64,000 nucleotides of DNA from Hungatella sp. UBA7603 (GTDB taxonomy: Bacteria > Bacillota > Clostridia > Lachnospirales > Lachnospiraceae), in contig DLJZ01000027.1 in the NCBI GenBank assembly GCA_002478865.1, positions 137,306 through 201,305 of the forward strand, given 5' to 3'. Positions within the stretch are counted from its first letter, which is position 1. The number at the start of each line of letters is the position of its first letter. A program made the translations under genes and the position numbers. Positions 40,075-49,592 of the stretch are shown piece after piece. Below the pieces are notes generated by a model. That model saw only the letters and a list, made by a program, of their open reading frames with translations. It had not been told where the DNA came from and made no database searches.

Positions 40075-40278
40075 ATCGGCTCTCTCCTTCACAGAAATTA
40101 TTTATCAACCATATATAACCAATTATATGCAAATACTTTTTCATTTAGTACAAAACAAACAAATAATAATTGTTTTTTTCCAAGCTTTCATTTGGAATTT
40201 GAGATTTCCTAAATCGTTTAAATCCCTGATAGGAGTCACTTTTTAAGGAGATCTAGATTCTTTATTCGTTATTAAATC

Positions 40279-41253
40279 CTATAAACCAGTGGTCTTATTC
40301 TTTTCCCTGTATTCTTTTGGTGACATGTTGTAATAACTTCGGAATATTCTATGAAAATAGCTGGTATTATCATAACCTACCGCAATGGATATATTGGTTA
40401 CCGATAGACCCGTATTTAACAATAGAAAGGATGCCTTATTTAACCTCTTTATTTGTAATAACTCCTTATAGGTCCTTCCGGTCAGCTTCTTAATGGCCCT
40501 ACTTAACCAGTATATATTGTAGTTTAAAGATATTGCCAGATCCGTTAATTCTCCCTCTTTGTAATTCTCATCAATAAATTTAAGCACCTGAAAGATTAGT
40601 TTCTGCTCGAAACCTTCTTTTGTATGACTGATCTTATCGGTATAATGCATCAGCTGCAAAAACAAAAGTCCCATAGTAACCTGATTGATGCTTCTTTTAT
40701 TTGGTTGGTCATATAGAAGAGTCCACACCATGTTTTCCACTAAATTTTGAATTGGAAGGGCATCTGCTACTTGAAAATGAAGGTAACTGGCATATCGGGG
40801 ATCAGAACAAAGACTGCCTACCAAAAAGTCCCGCAAAAGATTTTCTTCCTCTCCCATCATCTCAAAGGCAGTATCAAAAAATTCTGGCAGAATAATAAAA
40901 TTCACCGCAATATCATCTTCTCCTGCTGGGAGAATCTCCTGGTCAGCATGTTGGTTTAAAAACAGCAACTCTCCTGTTTTTAAAATCACTTCTTCCCCGT
41001 CAATGATATGTGTGGTTTCTCCTTTGCACATATAAATTACTTCAATGTAATTATGCTTATGCCTTGGAAAATGAACAAATCTCGTATGAGGCCTGATCCG
41101 AATCATCTTTCCGTGTTCCAGCATCTTTTTGCTGTCAATTATCAGCTCTCCGCCTTGCGTATACCGTTCTAAATCTATTTCTGTGCGGCCATTTATGATT
41201 TCCCGTTCTTCATCTGTTATGACTCCAAGACGGTTTATAATCTCCTGATTCAC
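40279..41253 (-). CDS. AraC family transcriptional regulator with N-terminal cupin
   Basis: 324 residues. The cupin effector domain is at about residues 50-130 (HFPRHKHNYIEVIYMCKGE) and the double HTH at about 225-320 (LTDLAISLNYNIYWLSRAIKKLTG, then NISIAVGYDNTSYFHRIF). Such proteins usually respond to a sugar. The start is a GTG at 41253, nine bases after AGGAGG. Target not evident: its nearest neighbours are a coiled-coil protein and a MORN-like protein, and the rha operon lacking a regulator is 7 kb away. Confidence 0.85.
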   Translation of the reverse strand: MNQEIINRLGVITDEEREIINGRTEIDLERYTQGGELIIDSKKMLEHGKMIRIRPHTRFVHFPRHKHNYIEVIYMCKGETTHIIDGEEVILKTGELLFLNQHADQEILPAGEDDIAVNFIILPEFFDTAFEMMGEEENLLRDFLVGSLCSDPRYASYLHFQVADALPIQNLVENMVWTLLYDQPNKRSINQVTMGLLFLQLMHYTDKISHTKEGFEQKLIFQVLKFIDENYKEGELTDLAISLNYNIYWLSRAIKKLTGRTYKELLQIKRLNKASFLLLNTGLSVTNISIAVGYDNTSYFHRIFRSYYNMSPKEYREKNKTTGL

Positions 41254-41268
41254 AGAGCAAAGCCTCCT

Positions 41269-42144
41269 TTAATCTGTTGAAAATTCAATGAAATTCTTCC
41301 ATCGATCTTCCTCTATATTGCTCTTACTTAAAGTATAGGCATGTTTTTCATCCTGATCTGCCATCAGCTTATAGACAATCCCACCCTGGCTATCATTTTC
41401 CTGAATCCAACGGTCGTCTAACACGATTTTTCCAGCCAAGGTCTTAAAACTCCATTTTGTCGTTTCTCCTGCTGTATTGGTGCTGGTATATGTGACTTCC
41501 CCCTCCATCTGGTCGTCCTTAAATACCCCCTCTTTTGCGCTTTTTCGATTAATATCTCCAATCGCTCCATCGTAATAATTATAGCCACTGGCCCCGCTTC
41601 CGTTCATCTTTCCTCCAGACCAGGTGCCATACGAATAATCATAACGCTTTCCCTCATCTAAGGTAATCACCTGTAAGGCGGTACACGATCCCTCTGGCTG
41701 ACCATTTAAAAATTCTCCAAAAAAAACAGTGAAGGGCTTTAAAAATAACAATCCCTTTGTTCCCAATAGCTTCTTAGACATAGCCGTTCCATCATACATG
41801 CAAGGAAATTCATTCCAGGACATCTCATAGCCATCTAAAAGCCTGGCGGCGCCTTCTAGATCTCCGCTGTCAAAATACCCCATGAGACTATTTAAAAATT
41901 CCTGATCCGCCTGGGTAAGGGCAATATCATCACTGTCCTTTTCCGGCAATGCAATCTTTGATCGTTCTGAGTCCATACTGGAATCTTTTTTTAATTTAGC
42001 AGTTTCTGTCTGATTTTGCGCCATCTTCCCATTGCGAAGTGTGCCTGCCACAGCGAGAATAAACAGTAAAAGTACGGTTAGTAAAATAGCGGCAAGTACT
42101 CGGAGATTCTCCTGTCTTTTTATTTCCTTCCACTTATCATTCAC
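41269..42144 (-). CDS. single-pass membrane protein with MORN-like repeats
   Basis: 291 residues from a GTG at 42144, which overlaps the end of the MocR gene by 8 bases and has GGAGGG in front. One membrane helix lies at about residues 17-36. The outside part has a Ser/Asp/Lys linker, a helical TQADQEFLNSLMGYFDSGDL segment, and then MORN-like turns (YGTWSGGKMNGSG, GVFKDDQMEGEVTY). MORN repeats bind lipids or other proteins. The overlap suggests translational coupling to the regulator. The family is unknown to me beyond the repeats. Confidence 0.55.
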   Translation of the reverse strand: MNDKWKEIKRQENLRVLAAILLTVLLLFILAVAGTLRNGKMAQNQTETAKLKKDSSMDSERSKIALPEKDSDDIALTQADQEFLNSLMGYFDSGDLEGAARLLDGYEMSWNEFPCMYDGTAMSKKLLGTKGLLFLKPFTVFFGEFLNGQPEGSCTALQVITLDEGKRYDYSYGTWSGGKMNGSGASGYNYYDGAIGDINRKSAKEGVFKDDQMEGEVTYTSTNTAGETTKWSFKTLAGKIVLDDRWIQENDSQGGIVYKLMADQDEKHAYTLSKSNIEEDRWKNFIEFSTD

Positions 42145-43585
42145 AGTAACCCTCCTTTTCATCTTCCACTCTCCACGCCTTTTTAAGAAGGAATAACCCT
42201 TTGGCAATCTCTTCTTCCGTCAGACTTGCAAATCCCAGCACAATGGTAGGCGGATACGTGTTATGCTCTTCGTGAATAAAATATCCTGACATTCCATATA
42301 CCTTTACGTTACCTTCTGCTGCTTTTTCTATAAGTTCCTCTTCCGTTCTTCCTCTTTGATCGGTTAAAAGTAAATGAAGTCCTGCATATTCTCCCCGTAT
42401 CAAAAATTGATTCTCAAAAGGTTTCAGTCCCGTAATGAGAGCGTCATGTTTTGCTTTATAAACTGCCCTCATTCGATTTAGATGTCGCTCGTAATGACCT
42501 TCTGCCATAAACTGATAAAGGATATTTTGATCAATGCGTGAGACGGTGGAGGCATAAAAACTCACCTTCTCTTGGTAAACAGACAATAGAGACTTTGGTA
42601 GCACCATGTAGCTCACTCGAATGGCAGGTGCAATGGATTTTGAAAAGGTACCTATATAAATGACCTTATCCATTTGATCCATGCCCTGAAGAGCAGGAAT
42701 GGGCTGTCCCTTGTAACGGAATTCACTGTCATAATCATCTTCGATTAAATATCTGCCTTCCTTTTTATAAGCCCAGGAAAGAAGCTCCTGACGGCGTTTT
42801 ACAGGCATGACAATTCCGGTAGGATATTGGTGAGAGGGCATGACATAGGCGGTATCTGCACCACTTTCCTCTAAAAGCCCTACATCCATTCCCTGCTGAT
42901 CCATAAAGATGGGGACCACCTGGTATTTTAAGCTGTCAAAGACACGGTATGCCTGTTTGTACGTAGGATTTTCCATGGCAATGACACGGTCACTCGATAG
43001 AATCTGGGACAGCAGCATTAGCATGTATTCACTTCCTGCTCCCACAATAATCTGCTCTGAACAGCAATTTACCCCTCTGGCAGAATGCAGATACGTACGG
43101 ATGGCTTCCCGAAACCCAACTTCTCCCTGAGGATCTCCTGCTACAAACATCTCCCTATTATCATCCACCAGCGTATTTTTCGATATCTTTCTCCATGTAT
43201 TAAAGGGAAACGCACAAAGATCAATTCCCCTTGGAGAAAAGTCAACACTCCAGCCAGGTTTAGCGCTTGAATGAGTAGAATTAAGGTTTATGAGAGCACT
43301 TCCCTTTTCCCGAAGCTCCTGTCCCGTATGAACCAGGCCATCGATCCTTAACACATAATACCCTTTATAAGGAACCGCCTCAATATATCCTTCTGAGAGC
43401 AATTGTTCATAGGCCATCTGAGTGGTGCTCCGGCTTATCTTTAAATGCTCTGCCAATTGTCTGGTGGAAGGCAAACGTGTGGAAGGCTTTAGATTCCCTT
43501 TCTTTATCTCTTCTTTGATATAGGTATAGATTTGACTGTAATACGGAAGTCCAGTCTGATTTTTCAAAGGGATCATTAGCTCCAT
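42137..43585 (-). CDS. MocR/PdxR-type GntR family regulator with aminotransferase domain
   Basis: 482 residues. The GntR winged HTH is at about residues 10-75 (LPSTRQLAEHLKISRSTTQMAYEQLLSEG), followed by a fold type I aminotransferase-like domain that includes IEDDYDSEFRY, a segment just before the PLP lysine in TFSKSIAPAIR. PdxR controls vitamin B6 synthesis in several Firmicutes, but MocR proteins also control other amine pathways. No pdxST or GABA genes are near. AGGAGG precedes the chosen ATG at 43585; a 20-codon upstream extension is rejected. Confidence 0.88.
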   Translation of the reverse strand: MELMIPLKNQTGLPYYSQIYTYIKEEIKKGNLKPSTRLPSTRQLAEHLKISRSTTQMAYEQLLSEGYIEAVPYKGYYVLRIDGLVHTGQELREKGSALINLNSTHSSAKPGWSVDFSPRGIDLCAFPFNTWRKISKNTLVDDNREMFVAGDPQGEVGFREAIRTYLHSARGVNCCSEQIIVGAGSEYMLMLLSQILSSDRVIAMENPTYKQAYRVFDSLKYQVVPIFMDQQGMDVGLLEESGADTAYVMPSHQYPTGIVMPVKRRQELLSWAYKKEGRYLIEDDYDSEFRYKGQPIPALQGMDQMDKVIYIGTFSKSIAPAIRVSYMVLPKSLLSVYQEKVSFYASTVSRIDQNILYQFMAEGHYERHLNRMRAVYKAKHDALITGLKPFENQFLIRGEYAGLHLLLTDQRGRTEEELIEKAAEGNVKVYGMSGYFIHEEHNTYPPTIVLGFASLTEEEIAKGLFLLKKAWRVEDEKEGYCE

Positions 43586-43685
43586 GCAATCGCCTCCTTT
43601 CAAATGTATGAAAAAATGCCGCATACCTTCTCTTATCTCGGTCATGCAGCACTTTTTCCTTGACCGGCAGTCTAGCCTGTCATTA

Positions 43686-45359
43686 TTATTTTGTTATCTT
43701 AAAGGAACTTTTTAAGGATACAATTCGATTAAATACCAAATTCTCTGGTGAGCTATCTTTACAGTCCACACAGAAAAATCCATTTCTTACGAACTGGAAG
43801 CTGTCATAAGCCTTCGCTTTTGTCAGCTCTGGTTCAACAAAACAGCTCTTTATGATGGTCAGTGAGTTTGGATTTAAGTTCAAACTTCCGTCTTCGTTAA
43901 ACTTGCCTTTTTCCTCATCTACAATATTCTCATATAGACGGCATTCTGCCTGAACCGCGGTAGCAGCTGCCACCCAATGAATGGTTCCCTTTACTTTTCT
44001 GCCCTCAAAACCAGAACCACTTCTTGTCTCAGGATCGTAGGTACAATGTACCACAGTAACGTTGCCATCTGCATCCTTTTCACAGCTTGTACATGTTACA
44101 AAGTATGCATTCATAAGGCGAACTTCATTGCCAGGGAACAGGCGGAAGTACTTTTTCACAGGCTCTTCCATGAAATCTTCCCGTTCAATATAAAGTTCCT
44201 TGCCAAAAGGTATCTTTCTCTCACCTAAATCTGGATTCTCCAGGTTATTAGGAGCATCCAGATATTCAATGGTCTCTTCTGGATAATTGTCAATCACTAG
44301 CTTGATTGGATCTAAAATTGCCATTACTCTTGGCTTTTTCAGCTTTAAATCTTCACGGATACAATACTCAAGCATGGCGTAATCAACAGAACTGTTGGCC
44401 TTTGAAACACCTACAAGATCAACGAACATGCGAAGAGATTCTGGAGTATAACCTCTTCTTCTTAAAGCAGCAATGGAAACAAGACGTGGATCATCCCAGC
44501 CGTCTACAATGTTATCTTCAACCAGCTTTTTAATATATCGCTTTCCAGTGATAACATTAGTCAGATAAAGCTTTGCAAACTCGATCTGGCGGGGAGGATT
44601 TACAAATTCACATTCCTTTACCACCCAGTCATACAAAGGTCTATGATCTTCAAATTCCAAAGTGCAGATGGAATGAGTGATCTTTTCGATGGCATCTTCA
44701 ATGGGGTGAGCATAATCATACATAGGATAAATGCACCAAGAATCTCCTGTGTTATGATGATTCATGCGAGCTACGCGGTAGATAACTGGATCACGCATAT
44801 TAATATTTGGAGAAAGCATATCGATCTTAGCACGGAGCACCTTTTCTCCATCCTTATAAATGCCATTCTTCATCTCTTCAAACAGCTTTAAATTCTCTTC
44901 CACGCTTCTGTTTCTGTATGGGCTATCTTTTCCCGGAGTCTTAAAATCGCCTCGGTATTCCCTAATCTCTTCTGCAGTTAAATCACAGACAAAGGCTTTT
45001 CCTTTTTTAATTAAAAGAATGGCACAATCGTACATCTCCTGGAAGTAATTAGAAGCGAAGAAAAGGCGGTCTTTAAATTCTGCTCCCAGCCACTTCACGT
45101 CTTCCATAATGGATTCTACGTATTCTGTCTTCTCTTTTGTTGGGTTTGTATCATCAAAACGGAGGTTGAACGTTCCACCATACTTTTGAGCCAGGCCATA
45201 GTTAAGTAAAATGGATTTCGCATGTCCAATATGCAAATAACCGTTTGGCTCCGGAGGGAATCTTGTCTGAACGTGGTTATACACGCCTTCAGAAAGGTCC
45301 TTATCTATCTCCTGTTCAATAAAGTTTTTAGAAACAATTTCATCTTTGTTCTCTTCCAT
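43686..45359 (-). CDS. glnS: glutaminyl-tRNA synthetase
   Basis: 557 residues, similar to E. coli GlnRS. It charges tRNA-Gln directly. Seen: [17 protein letters not shown] with HIGH at 43-46, FDDTNPTKE, and the GlnRS stretch DGWDDPRL with [11 protein letters not shown]. The second signature, MSKRK in E. coli, reads ITGKRYI here. The C-terminal anticodon-binding domain is present. Many clostridia use the GatCAB route instead; a GlnRS gene is common in Lachnospiraceae, thought to reflect transfer. Good GGAGGA site. Confidence 0.95.
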   Translation of the reverse strand: MEENKDEIVSKNFIEQEIDKDLSEGVYNHVQTRFPPEPNGYLHIGHAKSILLNYGLAQKYGGTFNLRFDDTNPTKEKTEYVESIMEDVKWLGAEFKDRLFFASNYFQEMYDCAILLIKKGKAFVCDLTAEEIREYRGDFKTPGKDSPYRNRSVEENLKLFEEMKNGIYKDGEKVLRAKIDMLSPNINMRDPVIYRVARMNHHNTGDSWCIYPMYDYAHPIEDAIEKITHSICTLEFEDHRPLYDWVVKECEFVNPPRQIEFAKLYLTNVITGKRYIKKLVEDNIVDGWDDPRLVSIAALRRRGYTPESLRMFVDLVGVSKANSSVDYAMLEYCIREDLKLKKPRVMAILDPIKLVIDNYPEETIEYLDAPNNLENPDLGERKIPFGKELYIEREDFMEEPVKKYFRLFPGNEVRLMNAYFVTCTSCEKDADGNVTVVHCTYDPETRSGSGFEGRKVKGTIHWVAAATAVQAECRLYENIVDEEKGKFNEDGSLNLNPNSLTIIKSCFVEPELTKAKAYDSFQFVRNGFFCVDCKDSSPENLVFNRIVSLKSSFKITK

Positions 45360-45455
45360 CTTTCTTCCTCCATGTCAGTATTTCCAATAATACATTATCA
45401 TACCATACTTCATCCATTTAGAAAAGGGGGAAAAGAATAGGGTTTTGCTCCTTTT

Positions 45456-45731
45456 TTACTTTCTTCTGGCTGATTCCCATATTTCCATTTTCTCTTCATA
45501 CTGCTGATTGATCCAATCTACTGCCTGCTCCCGCCCTTCCTCTGAGAAGGGAAAAACCTGCTTTGTTTTCTGCTCCTCCGGCGTGGCTTCGTAACAGTAT
45601 GGCTCCGGGTATACCGTCACCTCAAGGCCTGCCTCTTCCTTCTTTAGACGGTAGCGCATTCCTTTCATGCTTCCGGCGTAGGGTTCCTTTTTAAAGAATT
45701 GTATGGGCACGAAGGTTTCTTTTTTTATCAT
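45456..45731 (-). CDS. conserved small protein of unknown function
   Basis: 91 residues, rich in charged and aromatic residues (FVPIQFFKKEPYAGSMKGMRYRLKK, then EQKTKQVFPFSEEGREQAVDWI). Similar small clostridial proteins are sometimes labelled acetyltransferase without support; I see no acetyl-CoA motif. Third gene of the glycosyltransferase-PadR operon, 17 bases after padR. AAGGAG site present. Confidence 0.55.
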   Translation of the reverse strand: MIKKETFVPIQFFKKEPYAGSMKGMRYRLKKEEAGLEVTVYPEPYCYEATPEEQKTKQVFPFSEEGREQAVDWINQQYEEKMEIWESARRK

Positions 45732-45748
45732 AACAGTTCTCCTTAATT

Positions 45749-46291
45749 CTACAAATCGATTTCGTTTAACATTTCATCGCACCAGGAAACTACCGACTTT
45801 GCGGAGATGATCCCATATCGCAATGGGGCATGGATAAAAAATCTCTGGTCTTTATCAAATGTGGTTTGGTTTTGTTCTATATATGCTTCCATTTTACCAT
45901 AATCTTTTAGTTTTTTCATATGATCTTCTTTATAGCTTAAAATCATGCTTCTGATTTCCTCTCGTTTTAAATCTTTTGAAAAGGAAAGCTTTAATAAAAA
46001 TTCCGACCGTGCTGGTTGATAATTAGCAGGTTCTTTTAACCAGTTTAAAAATTCTTCTCTGCCTTTTGTGGTAATGGCATATTTCTTTTTCCTATCCTGA
46101 ATCTCTTCCTCTACCCGCTCTATTAACCCCTCCTCTTGAAGTGATTTGAGCACCGGATAAATGTGACCGTAATTTTCATTCCAAAAATGTGCGATGATTT
46201 TGTCACAATATTTCTTGATATCATATCCAGTACATGGCGATACGTTTAGTACTCCTAAGATCGCATACCGTGTTTTATTTTTTACTGACAT
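45749..46291 (-). CDS. PadR family transcriptional regulator
   Basis: 180 residues. The PadR winged HTH is at residues about 1-85 (YAILGVLNVSPCTGYDIKKY, HIYPVLKSLQEEGLIERVEE), followed by a helical C-terminal dimer domain of the VirA type (residues about 90-178). Encoded 12 bases after a glycosyltransferase gene; two palindromes at that gene's promoter are good candidates for its operator, so the operon is probably autoregulated by a small ligand such as a toxic aglycone. Confidence 0.88.
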   Translation of the reverse strand: MSVKNKTRYAILGVLNVSPCTGYDIKKYCDKIIAHFWNENYGHIYPVLKSLQEEGLIERVEEEIQDRKKKYAITTKGREEFLNWLKEPANYQPARSEFLLKLSFSKDLKREEIRSMILSYKEDHMKKLKDYGKMEAYIEQNQTTFDKDQRFFIHAPLRYGIISAKSVVSWCDEMLNEIDL

Positions 46292-46303
46292 TTATATCTC
46301 CTT

Positions 46304-47482
46304 TTATTTATTCGCCAGGAATTCTTCAATTTCATCCACTACTTCTTTTATTCCATCTGTCTTTAAGAAATCAAGACGTAGGGCTTGACATGCTGTTTCG
46401 TATTCCACGTGGCTTATGATCTCTTCTGCCTTTTCCCTAATAAGATCTGGAGTTGCTTCTTTCATAGAAAGCATTATTGCACATCCCTTTTCTGCGGCTT
46501 GCTTTGCCACCAAAAACTGATCATTTACCATGGGGAATAAGAGCATAGGCACTCCGAACAAAAGAGACTCCTTGACGCTATTAAAACCACTATGACTAAG
46601 AAACAGGTTGGCATGCTTTAAGACCTCTAGCTGAGGCACATACTGCCTTACAATAAAATTATCTGGTATATGGTCAAAATCAGATGTCTGACACTTCTTC
46701 CCCATAGAAAGAACCACGATACCGTCAAATGATGCAAACGCTTCCATGCACATCTGATAAAAATCTAATAATTGATTGTTTATGGTGCCAAGCGAGATGT
46801 AAATTACCTTCTTTTCACTTAGTAATTCCACTGGAAAATCCAAAGTATCTTCTTCCCGGATTAATGGACTTACAAAACGGTAAGAATCATCAAGAAGCTG
46901 GCTGCCTGGATTAAATCCCTTTGAAGTATATACAATATTTAAGTCTCCCGAATTTTGAAAAAAATGGAGAGGATCTGGAACAGTAAGGCCATAATGGAGG
47001 CACATTCCATCAAGCCTCTGATAAAACTCATCCAGTTGAGGATGCGTTCCTCTTTTTAACATATCGTCAGGAACCGGCAGGCGGCTTAAGGCAAACGATG
47101 AAAAGGACCCAATTACTGGTATGGATAATATCTGCCCCAAAAATTGACCAGCTCCAAGAACATTGTCATAAATCAGACAGTCAAAGGACATCTCCTTCCA
47201 TATCTTAAGAATTACAGGGATTAACACCTCATCCAATCGGATCATATATTCTAAAATCGTAAAAAATGGGTGTTTGCCTGTAGGTAGATAATTCTTATAA
47301 AATTCTTCCATCTCATTACTTTTTGGAAGGCACTGGGCTCCTGCTTCTAAAAGTGGCTGGGTAAAAGAATCTGCTCCAAAATACCATACGTTTTTCCCTC
47401 TTTCCACAAGTTCTTTTACCAGTGGTAAGGTTGGATTGACATGACCGTGAAGATTTCCATTCACAAACAAAATATTAGACAT
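46304..47482 (-). CDS. MGT-family glycosyltransferase (GT1, macrolide-type)
   Basis: 392 residues, GT-B fold. The N-terminal acceptor domain begins ILFVNGNLHGHVNPTLPLVKELVERG; the donor domain has VIYISLGTINNQ, PQLEVLKHANLFLSHSGFNSVKESLLFGVPMLLFP, the usual UDP-sugar signature with SHSGFNS. Related enzymes glucosylate macrolides, flavonoids or other small molecules for detoxification. First gene of the operon, GGAGGAG in front of the ATG, promoter and operators upstream. Substrate unknown. Confidence 0.85.
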   Translation of the reverse strand: MSNILFVNGNLHGHVNPTLPLVKELVERGKNVWYFGADSFTQPLLEAGAQCLPKSNEMEEFYKNYLPTGKHPFFTILEYMIRLDEVLIPVILKIWKEMSFDCLIYDNVLGAGQFLGQILSIPVIGSFSSFALSRLPVPDDMLKRGTHPQLDEFYQRLDGMCLHYGLTVPDPLHFFQNSGDLNIVYTSKGFNPGSQLLDDSYRFVSPLIREEDTLDFPVELLSEKKVIYISLGTINNQLLDFYQMCMEAFASFDGIVVLSMGKKCQTSDFDHIPDNFIVRQYVPQLEVLKHANLFLSHSGFNSVKESLLFGVPMLLFPMVNDQFLVAKQAAEKGCAIMLSMKEATPDLIREKAEEIISHVEYETACQALRLDFLKTDGIKEVVDEIEEFLANK

Positions 47483-47495
47483 AGTACTCCTCCAT

Positions 47496-47547
47496 GTGTA
47501 TATCAGTGTGATACACTTATATTATATCAGTCTGATATATGTGTCAA
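47496..47547 (-). promoter_or_regulatory. promoter and twin palindromic operators of the glycosyltransferase-PadR operon
   Basis: TTGACA (47542-47547 on the complement) stands 15 bases before TATAAT and 17 before the overlapping TAATAT. A perfect palindrome TATATCAG-T-CTGATATA (47523-47539) fills the spacer. A second, TATCA-GTG-TGATA within GTGTAT...ATACAC (47496-47516), covers the transcription start. The shared ATCA...TGAT core suggests binding of one dimeric regulator, most likely PadR. Confidence 0.65.
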
Positions 47548-47607
47548 GTCAAATAACGCTCGTATCCTATAGATTTTGTAATGTCAGACTCTAGGGCTGA
47601 ATCACAG

Positions 47608-47654
47608 AAAAAGCGCAGTCTCGGGTTTTATTTCTCTCCGAAGGCTGCGCCTTT
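47608..47654 (-). terminator. terminator of the first L,D-transpeptidase gene
   Basis: AAAGGCGCAG-CCT pairs with AG-A-CTGCGCTTT, extended by CGG/CCG; TTTTTCTG follows on the minus strand. Confidence 0.75.
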
Positions 47655-47680
47655 TATTCATTTGATTTGATTAAAATCTT

Positions 47681-49396
47681 TTACATCCCTGGCCCATAAT
47701 TATTCTTACCTGTACCTTTTGATACACCTGGGCCATTGTCATCGTCAAAAGGATTGGGCGCTTGAGCCTGGGTGGTTCCCGTAGGAGTGTTAGGTTGAGC
47801 TGCCACCGTTGTTGTTGGCGGTGCTGCCGTGGTAGGAGCCGTAGTATGAGCTGCTGTGGTAGGAGCTGTTGTGGTCGGCTGGGTAGCAGCCTGGGTCGTT
47901 GGCTGAACCGGGGCCTTTGTTTCATCCTTTTTCCCGGTTCCATTGGAAGTGGTCAGAGACTCGGTTCCTGGTAAATGGTAGCAAAGAACCGGTATGCCTG
48001 CGTTTATGTTCTCAAAGATGGTCTTTGCAACGGCTGGCGGAAGATTGATACAGCCATGAGATCCACTGGTTTTATAGATAGATCCGCCAAAGGTACTTCG
48101 CCATTTGGCATCATGAAGACCGATATTACCGTTAAAGGGCATCCAATAAGCCACTGGAGTCCTATAATTTTCCCCTTTAAGAGTTGCATCTCTTTCCTTA
48201 TAAGTAAGGGCGTATACCCCTGCTGGAGTCGACCAGCCCTTGGATTCATTGCCTGATACAAAATCTGATTCTACAACAAGTTTACCATCTTTATAATAGT
48301 AGATATGCTGAGCCGTCAGATTGATCTCCACATAGGTGTTACCATAATCCTGAGCACCTCTGCTTGCCGCCTTCTGTTTATAGATAGGCTCTCTTACCTG
48401 ACTGTTTCCAGAACGGATCAGTTCTGCCAATTCATCTGCTTCTGCACCCTGATTGATCTTCCAGCCATAACTTCCGCCTGTTATTTTCACTGGCTGACCA
48501 CTCGACGTGGTGAAATTCTTTGCCTTGTATGCGGTATCATATTTCGTTGCCAGATCCTTTACAAATTCACTGACTGATTTGCTGTCTAAATATACTTTTC
48601 CATTTTCATCGGTTTTAATCCATTTGGAAATGGTATCTCCGTTTAGGCTCTTTTTTTCATCTCCAAATTTATATGTAATGGTGGTGTTGGCATACTGATT
48701 CATCGTCTGTACCTTGCTGACAAGACCAGGATCATTGGTTGGTACTTTGGGTGATAGGTACGCTCCTACCTCATCAAGAGAAAGTTCTGGTTTCAAATCA
48801 ATGACAGCTTTGGAGATCTCAGACTTTGCCTTTTCAGGGTTTAGTTCTTTTCCTTCCTTCGCCGCTACAACCTGGTATCCCTGTCCTGATACATAATCAG
48901 AGATATAAGCATCCTGGGCTTTATCCTCGCTATTTTCTATGAAACAGGATAATTTAGATACCACAGAATCAAATTTATTCTGGTCAAATTGAATCATCGT
49001 TCCTATTTCAAACGATTGGGGCGTCTTTAAGTGTTTCGCCCAAGAAAGTGGCTTTTGCTCCCCAAGTATAGACTCAAGCTTTCCATCGAACACGGCCTCT
49101 AAACCAATATCCATGCCCTTTATTTCTTCGGTAGTTCCTCCCCGCTCCTGTAAGGTAAGCTTATACCCATCAATGGTTAAGGCAATCATCTTTTTGACGT
49201 CCATCACGGATTTTTTAGAAACATCCATTCCATTGATAATGGTATTAGGGAAAAATGCCTTTTCGTATGATCTGCCCACTTGAATATATGCAAAAGCAGC
49301 GATCAGCGCTACTGCTACAATTCCGCCTCCAACTACTGAAAACCCTAATGCTCCAAAGGGCTTCTTCTTTCTGCTGCGCTGTTCTTGTTTTTCCAT
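47681..49396 (-). CDS. L,D-transpeptidase (YkuD) with PG_binding_4 domains, Thr/Pro-rich tail
   Basis: 571 residues. A cytosolic basic start, a membrane helix (about 17-38), two PG_binding_4-type domains (about 50-320, including NGMDVSKKSVMDVKKMI), a YkuD domain (about 345-470) with the catalytic SGSHGCINLPP at about 440-450, and a tail of about 95 residues made of TTAP-type repeats. It cross-links peptidoglycan with 3-3 bonds or attaches proteins. The Thr/Pro tail may reach through the wall. A paralogue lies at 54625-56034. Single gene with a promoter at 49437-49466. Confidence 0.9.
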   Translation of the reverse strand: MEKQEQRSRKKKPFGALGFSVVGGGIVAVALIAAFAYIQVGRSYEKAFFPNTIINGMDVSKKSVMDVKKMIALTIDGYKLTLQERGGTTEEIKGMDIGLEAVFDGKLESILGEQKPLSWAKHLKTPQSFEIGTMIQFDQNKFDSVVSKLSCFIENSEDKAQDAYISDYVSGQGYQVVAAKEGKELNPEKAKSEISKAVIDLKPELSLDEVGAYLSPKVPTNDPGLVSKVQTMNQYANTTITYKFGDEKKSLNGDTISKWIKTDENGKVYLDSKSVSEFVKDLATKYDTAYKAKNFTTSSGQPVKITGGSYGWKINQGAEADELAELIRSGNSQVREPIYKQKAASRGAQDYGNTYVEINLTAQHIYYYKDGKLVVESDFVSGNESKGWSTPAGVYALTYKERDATLKGENYRTPVAYWMPFNGNIGLHDAKWRSTFGGSIYKTSGSHGCINLPPAVAKTIFENINAGIPVLCYHLPGTESLTTSNGTGKKDETKAPVQPTTQAATQPTTTAPTTAAHTTAPTTAAPPTTTVAAQPNTPTGTTQAQAPNPFDDDNGPGVSKGTGKNNYGPGM

Positions 49397-49436
49397 TTAT
49401 TTCCTACCTCTTTACTATCCTTTTCGTTCAGGATTA

Positions 49437-49466
49437 ATTATAACGGATAAACGCAAAATATGTCTA
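49437..49466 (-). promoter_or_regulatory. promoter of the first L,D-transpeptidase gene
   Basis: TAGACA and a perfect TATAAT, 18 bases apart, on the minus strand. Confidence 0.55.
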
Positions 49467-49592
49467 AATATTTATGGTATATTTCTTGACGTTTTTATTA
49501 CGATTTCCATGAAAGAGTTATTAAGATTTTTCACAGGACGGTTTTTCTCTTCATAAGATGGAAATAAGAATGTTGCCAAGGAATGATATCTC

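Noticed and set aside
45360..45455. T-box leader in front of glnS
   Set aside because: Only 96 bases are available and no T-box or terminator is seen.
47681..47943. Simple-sequence repeat in the Thr/Pro tail region read as a separate gene
   Set aside because: It is the coding tail of the L,D-transpeptidase; the other-frame translation is a low-complexity shadow.
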